Position numbers and translations under genes: made by a program. From Medicago truncatula (taxonomy: Eukaryota > Streptophyta > Magnoliopsida > Fabales > Fabaceae), in assembly GCF_003473485.1 (NCBI RefSeq), contig NC_053043.1, positions 4,288,001 through 4,352,000 of the forward strand: a stretch of 64,000 nt of DNA, read 5' to 3'. Below are positions 59,108 through 64,000 of the stretch, piece after piece. Each line of letters starts with the position of its first letter. Positions within the stretch are counted from its first letter, which is position 1. A model generated the notes under the pieces. It was given only the letters and a program-made list of their open reading frames with translations. It had not been told where the DNA came from and did not search any database.

Positions 59108-60294
59108 AGCCTAAAATCATGAGTTTGAATTTAGCTTAGTGAATACAACAATGTTAATTCTCTTAAAAAAAACTGTCATTCATTAAGCTCACATCCAATT
59201 TGAGGATTTAGTCTTTGCAGTTGTGGGTAGAGATACGTTGTTCACAAAATAAAAAAGTTTCTATTTTATATTCAACATAAAAAAGTTTCTATTTTATATT
59301 CAACATAAAAATATTGTTTTTACCAAAATGTCTTTTGAAAAAAGCTAGTAATATTTTCTTACTGTCTTTGGGTTTTTTCCACCTTATAGACAACATCCCT
59401 TTCTCAACGATGATTAAGTAGATGCACATTGGAAATAGTTAAACAAAAGCATTAATTGTATGTGCATTGCTTTGCCCTTAAAAAATGTACACTTAGCTGG
59501 AATTAACCTACTAGTGTGAATATGATATTTGCACTCCTCCAATACTCCTACTTCTCTTGAGATATGCTAACAACAATATCTTCTCCTTTTAAGTTAGGTT
59601 TTAGAAGTTTGCATCACAAGTATTATTTAAAGCTTAGGAAAAACATAATTTATTTTTGAGGGGAGGAATTTTTTTTTATTTTTTCATCTTTTTGCCTAAC
59701 CTTTGTATATGGTCAAATCAGTACCGGTGACACTGCCAACACCAAGACATAATATAGATTTGCATCAGAAATTGAACCAAAGTTTTCAACACATGAACAA
59801 GAACTCTCAATACGTGAATGTGAGTTCACTACAGCACCTAGACCATAAATTGATTTCTCATTTGAATAATAATACAATCAAAAGGCCTTTCAGATAAATA
59901 ATGACACATTAAATTCTTATGTAGAAATGAAACCTACAATACAACATGAAATAAGAATATTACAATCAAGATAAACAGTTTATAAATTATGATCACAAGA
60001 AAATCAACGATTACATAACGTATGTTAAAAATGAAAATTTTAAACAAAATTATTTGTGTACATACGTCCAACATCTTATGAGAGAAAGAAATAAAGAAGG
60101 TGATATGATAGATATGATAAATTTGTAATGGGATAGGAAGAGAGCTTTAGGGAGAAAATGAGGGTACTGATTCGATTTAGAGAAATTAGGAGTGTCTATG
60201 TATAAGAGCTCAATCATAAAATGAAGGATACATAAGATTAGTATTTGCAAACGAAGGAATCTAATTTAACATCATGTATCACTCATTAAGAGAC
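59108..60294. other. Intergenic
   Basis: No gene recognised. A 64-codon plus-strand frame at 59703-59897 has no domain. 'aaaaaagtttctattttatattcaacat' occurs twice in tandem at about 59250-59307. Confidence 0.4.
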
Positions 60295-60532
60295 CTAGGA
60301 ATCTATTTCATTTCTTTGAAGCTTCTCAACCACCTGACTCATAGTAGGCCTAATATTTTTATCTACCTCTACACACTTCAAAGCAACTTTGGCCAAAATT
60401 TCCATCTTACTTGAATCACAATTAGTTCCAATATTAGGATCCATAATTTCTTCCACCCAACATCTACTCCTCTTTTTCTCTCTTACCCAATTTAAGTGAG
60501 GAGGATTGTATTCGGTGGATGATAAATGAACT
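60295..60532 (-). pseudogene. C-terminal tip of a receptor-like kinase
   Basis: On the minus strand a frame of about 78 codons reads HLNWVREKKRSRCWVEEIMD, then ILAKVALKCVE and RPTMSQVVEKL, and ends at a TAG at 60295-60297. This is kinase subdomains X-XI and the tail of an S-locus/ZmPK1-type receptor kinase. The upstream end abuts a TTTTTGCAG that looks like a splice acceptor, but no other kinase exon exists within the window. It is therefore a fragment, cut off near the foldback element that begins at 60588. Confidence 0.75.
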
Positions 60533-60587
60533 GCAAAAATTGTTAGATGAATTTTAGTAGTATTCTGTATTTTTATATGGGTAATGT

Positions 60588-61222
60588 TAGGGCACTGGAT
60601 AAGGAACAGTAAATAGTTAATAAATAAATAGATCTCACTTAATTCATCTCAATTAAAGTGTAATATATGTCAACTAATTAAAAATAATAAAAGCTATATT
60701 CAATACTCTTTCAATTCTCAAAGGCACAACTATTATCATACATACGCGGTCCTTTCCATTCCATATGTTTACAGAATCATATGATTGCTATCTATTATTT
60801 CTCTGTCATCATCAATATTATATTCAATTTTGCGGGTATTATTATTATATTTTTTTTACGGTATTTCTTTTATACACTCAATTTATTAGGTATTATTCAA
60901 ACTTTTTCTTCTTCTTGTGTTTATATGTTATTGTTTTTACATCACATAAAAAATTATCCCTTGAGTAAAATTTGCAGGAAAAAAATTATTAAGAAATGAA
61001 GGCTGAATATAATGGGAGTGATTTTCGAAATTGAAATCACAAAGAAAAAGAATGAGAAGCACGCGCGCGTCGTATTTAGCTATGTAAAGGAAAGAAAATT
61101 TGCAGTATTAAATACAACTATTTTTATTTTAATTAGTTAACATATTTTACATTTAATTGAGATGAATTAAGTGAGATCCATTTATTTAATGCATATTAAT
61201 TGTTCCTTATCCAGTGCGCCCC
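60588..61222. mobile_element. Foldback MITE with arms of about 140 bp
   Basis: The left arm (ggcactggataaggaaca, then gatctcacttaattcatctc) is the inverse of the right arm, whose reverse complement reads gcactggataaggaaca and then gatctcacttaattcatctc. The loop of about 350 bp is AT-rich with a 'cacgcgcgcg' patch. The target duplication is unclear. Confidence 0.8.
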
Positions 61223-61565
61223 TTTATATTTATTAATTAACATGACAACACATAATCAAATGTTTTTGTAAACTAATTATACATCAATTATGACAAAGTA
61301 TATCAATTAAATTTTTGTTATACTTTATTTTAGGGAATTTTTTTGTTATACTTATTAACTATAAACTAAACTTTATCAATCACATGTCTAAAATGTTTTA
61401 ACTAATTAACTTAGTGTTAATTTGATGTCAAAATATATAATTTTTTTCCTTAAAAAATCCAAAATCACTTATAAATGATTTTTCTCTCTACCCACAGAAG
61501 ATACATTCATTTTTTTCCTCTGGATAAATAATTTGGAGTTTGGCCGGGATGTTTGTTCATTTTCT

Positions 61566-61613
61566 ACTTATATTTAGAGATTCTTTTTTTTAACAAGACT
61601 TATGTTTAGAGAT
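61566..61613 (-). repeat. Micro-insertion with T-run and 16-bp direct repeats (one mismatch)
   Basis: acttatatttagagat at 61566-61581 and acttatgtttagagat at 61598-61613 flank 16 bases (tcttttttttaacaag). Confidence 0.65.
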
Positions 61614-61694
61614 ATCGAGGGTTATTTATACATGAATGAAAATACAATAAGATAATAAGTTATCTAGCTATATCTTCTTGGATGATAAAACTAT

Positions 61695-62957
61695 GAGTTT
61701 TTCTATTCACACCCTATATATTTCTGGTTACACCCGGTTTTTTTAAAAAGTTTTTGATAATACCAAAATTGTCCTTTTATATAAATTTTCTTAAAATCTT
61801 GATTTCATCCATTGTCACTCTAAAATTTCACTCTCTTTCACCCACCAATGATCAAACAATCCTGATGTTCAATTAATCTCTATGGAAGATTAAAGAGTGA
61901 ATCAAAATATCTTTCATTCATACTCGATTGCATATAAATAAGTGAATTTTTTCTTCTTTTTCAATAATGTTGGTTTCAATTTTCTTCTTCTTCTTGTTCG
62001 ACTGCACTGTACGACAGTTTCAGGTTTACATTGTTGAGGTTAACTTAAATTCAGTTTAACTAAGTTCATGTAAACTTAGTTTACATAATCTACTTAAACT
62101 TAGTTTACATAACCTACTTAAACTGAGTTTAAGTATGTACACTTAAACTAAGTTTAAGTATGTACACTTAAACTCAGTTTACATGACCTACTTAAACTAA
62201 GTTTACATGTACATACTTAAACTGATATTACGTATAATCATTGAATAATGTTAAACTTTTAGATGTACACTTAAACTCAGTTTACATGACCTACTTAAAC
62301 CGAGTTTACATGACCTACTTAAACTGAGTTTAAGTATGTATATGAGCTACTTAAACTAAGTTTACGTGATCTACTTAAACTGAGTTTAAGTATGTACACT
62401 TAAACTTAGTTTACATGACCTACTTAAACTAAGTTTACATGTACATACTTAACTGAGATTACGTAGAATCATTGAACAATGTTGAACTTTTAGATGTACA
62501 CTTAAACTCAGTTTACATGACCTACTTAAACTGAGTTTAAGTATGTATACTTAAACTCAGTTTACATGAGCTACTCAAACTAAGTTTACATGACCTACTT
62601 AAACTAAGTTTAAGTATGTACACTCAAACTTAGTTTACATGACCTACTTAAACTAAGTTTACATGTACATGCTTAAACTGAGATTACGTAGAATCATTGA
62701 ACAATGTTGAACTTTTAAATGTACACTTAAATTCGGTTTACATGACCTACTTAAACTAAGTTTAAGTATGTACACTTAAACTCAGTTTACATCACCTACT
62801 GAAACTAAGTTTACATGACCTACTTAAACTGAAGAGGGATTTTAGGGTGTAACCAAGAAAAAAGGAAGTGTCTTTTTGAAAATTAAATTTTATGAAAGGG
62901 TAATTTTGTCATTTTAGGATGCAACCAGGATTAAAGAGGGTGTAATTAGAAAAACTC
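61695..62957. mobile_element. Mutator-like non-autonomous element, perfect 9-bp target duplication
   Basis: Termini GAGTTTTTCTattcacaccc and the right-end reverse complement GAGTTTTTCTaattacaccc pair over about 40 bp. taaaactat lies on both sides (61686-61694 and 62958-62966). The 9-bp duplication fits Mutator-type transposition. No transposase is present. About two-thirds of its length is the tandem repeat listed next, so a repeat array has been amplified inside a mobile unit. Confidence 0.85.
62040..62830. repeat. Higher-order palindromic minisatellite
   Basis: The basic module is 'acttaaactcagtttacatg' and its variants, with a mirror half 'aaactgagtttaagt', so each module can pair with its neighbours. 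A larger unit of roughly 230 bp is marked by 'attacgtagaatcattgaac', seen at about 62228 (variant), 62458 and 62684. About three higher-order units lie in 0.8 kb. Confidence 0.9.
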
Positions 62958-62966
62958 TAAAACTAT

Positions 62967-63203
62967 TCATCTTAAACACAATAAACTTGAAAGACACATT
63001 GGTATTCATATTCGTTTGAACTTTTGCTTAGAAAATCAACAACATATGATATTAGAAAACAAAAAATATCAATATACAAATAATATTAAAACATGTTGAT
63101 CGTCGGAACACAACACGTTAGTTAAAAGTATTTCTCTCAGTGTTATAAAAGGGGTTAACGAAATAAAAGGGGTTAACGAAGAACACAATCTCTCTCTCCG
63201 GCA
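62967..63203 (+). promoter_or_regulatory. Promoter/5' UTR of the final gene, with 18-bp duplication
   Basis: A TATA box (tataaaa at 63144-63150) sits about 54 bp before the ATG. The 18-bp sequence ataaaaggggttaacgaa is duplicated in tandem at 63145-63162 and 63163-63180, and thus partly repeats the TATA region. A CT-rich leader follows (63188-63200). Confidence 0.55.
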
Positions 63204-63617
63204 ATGGCTTCCGTAACATCAACAACCACCACACTCTTCACCCCATTCCTCTCCCACCGCCACACCACCAAACCCTTTCTCTTCTCCCCACCCCTCCACC
63301 TCCCCAACACCACCCCCTCCATCTTCATCCTCTCCTGTTCACCACCAAAGACAATTCCAGTCACCGAGCAACAATTTCTGCAAGCAATTTCCGATTCCTC
63401 AGACCAAAAGCAACTCCCGTGTGTAAGAACATTCGAGAATGATTTGTCTCAACTCACTCTCGTCGGAGCTGTTGATTTCCGTCAGGCGGTTACGGCTGCG
63501 GCCGCTGATGGTGGTGAAGTTGCTGATGAACATGTTCAGGCTGGGATGGATGCTATGGTTGTTGAAACCGTTTTTCCTGCTTCTTCTAGTGACCATGGCA
63601 CCGTTTCTACTCGATTG
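63204..63617 (+). CDS. Probable plastid-targeted protein of unknown function, exon 1 (partial gene)
   Basis: Exon 1 encodes 138 codons and ends CGATTG|GTAACT in phase 0. The rest lies beyond the window. The first 45 or so residues (MASVTSTTTTLFTPFLSHRH and a Ser/Thr/Pro-rich stretch with almost no acidic residues) look like a chloroplast transit peptide. The mature part includes PVTEQQFLQAISDSSD, LTLVGAVDFRQA, DGGEVADEHVQAGMDAMVVE and a TVFPASSSDHGTVSTRL end. From memory this resembles an uncharacterised chloroplast family represented by Arabidopsis At2g14910. I could not verify that. A TATA box and a CT-rich leader upstream support this start. Function unknown. Confidence 0.75.
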
Positions 63618-64000
63618 GTAACTTCTTTGTTCCTATGAAATTGTTTAATTGAAAATGAATCTCTACGATTTTGGGGCTATTTCAATGATGTTTGATTCTT
63701 TTGGCTTGCATTTTAAAATGTACCTGTAGGTTATGTTACTTTGTATTATATCTTGAATCTTGAACTATGACGGAAAAAAAAAAAAAACAAGTAAGTATGG
63801 AAATATATTTGAGGTGCAGATATGTGTTGTTGTTCCATCACACATTTAGATATTTTAATTCTATGAAGCACAAAAAAAAACACGGACACCGGACACGGCA
63901 CAGATACTTACATGCCGACACTGATAATAATTTGGGAAAATCACATAATTCAATGTAATTATGTGTCGGTGTTGACACCGACACCGGACGCGTCCAATCC
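63618..64000. other. Intron 1 of the final gene, with a repeat fragment
   Basis: No coding sequence. An A-run lies at 63775-63787. From about 63880 to the window end, 'gacaccggacacgg', 'gccgacactg' and 'tgtcggtgttgacaccgaca' form a self-complementary GC-rich block. It looks like the end of a MITE cut by the window edge. Confidence 0.5.

Noticed and set aside
62040..62830. CRISPR-like alternation of repeats and spacers
   Set aside because: The genome is a plant, the 'spacers' are themselves repeated, and modules occur in both orientations. It is a minisatellite inside a transposon.

Overview
The window is eukaryotic nuclear DNA from a flowering plant. It is AT-rich, its genes are split by GT-AG introns, and the spacers are packed with small plant transposons. 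Gene content and repeat style suggest a legume of the Medicago/Trifolium type. That placement is inference from recollection of similar sequences, not a search result.

Layout: (1) 1.6-5.5 kb, minus strand: a complete ten-exon AUXIN RESPONSE FACTOR 3 (ETTIN) gene with its two tasiR-ARF target sites. (2) 7-31 kb: no host gene recognised. This tract holds a 5'-truncated LINE with target-site duplication, two relatives of one PIF/Harbinger family (one with a broken ORF1, one internally deleted), Stowaway-like and Mutator-like foldback elements, a 3.8-kb Helitron-like element with an internal minisatellite and a nested TIR element, and a degraded TRIM-like element. (3) 32.6-33.4 kb, minus: a two-exon DUF599 membrane-protein gene whose intron appears to be GC-AG. 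(4) 35.7-46.5 kb, minus: a tandem CC-NBS-LRR resistance-gene cluster in three states: a collapsed pseudogene, a CC-only remnant, and an intact 1250-residue gene. A 300-bp solo LTR sits between the first two. (5) 47-50.4 kb: further transposon remnants. (6) 51.4-55.1 kb, plus: a four-exon OPA3-like gene, followed at 57.6 kb by a decayed VOZ1-like transcription-factor gene. From memory, this order matches neighbouring OPA3 and VOZ1 genes in Arabidopsis. (7) 60.3 kb, minus: the C-terminal tip of a receptor-like kinase. (8) 61.7-63.0 kb: a Mutator-like element with a perfect 9-bp target duplication that carries a 0.8-kb higher-order repeat. (9) 63.2 kb to the window end, plus: first exon of a probable plastid-targeted protein of unknown function.

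The least expected pattern is a set of at least fourteen tiny insertions, 10-24 bp long. Each ends in an A-run (or begins with a T-run) and is flanked by a 10-19 bp direct repeat. They look like target-primed reverse-transcription events that copied almost nothing but the tail. None was found in the host coding exons.

Exon boundaries were set by hand from reading frame, splice consensus and family conservation. No transcript data or database search was available.
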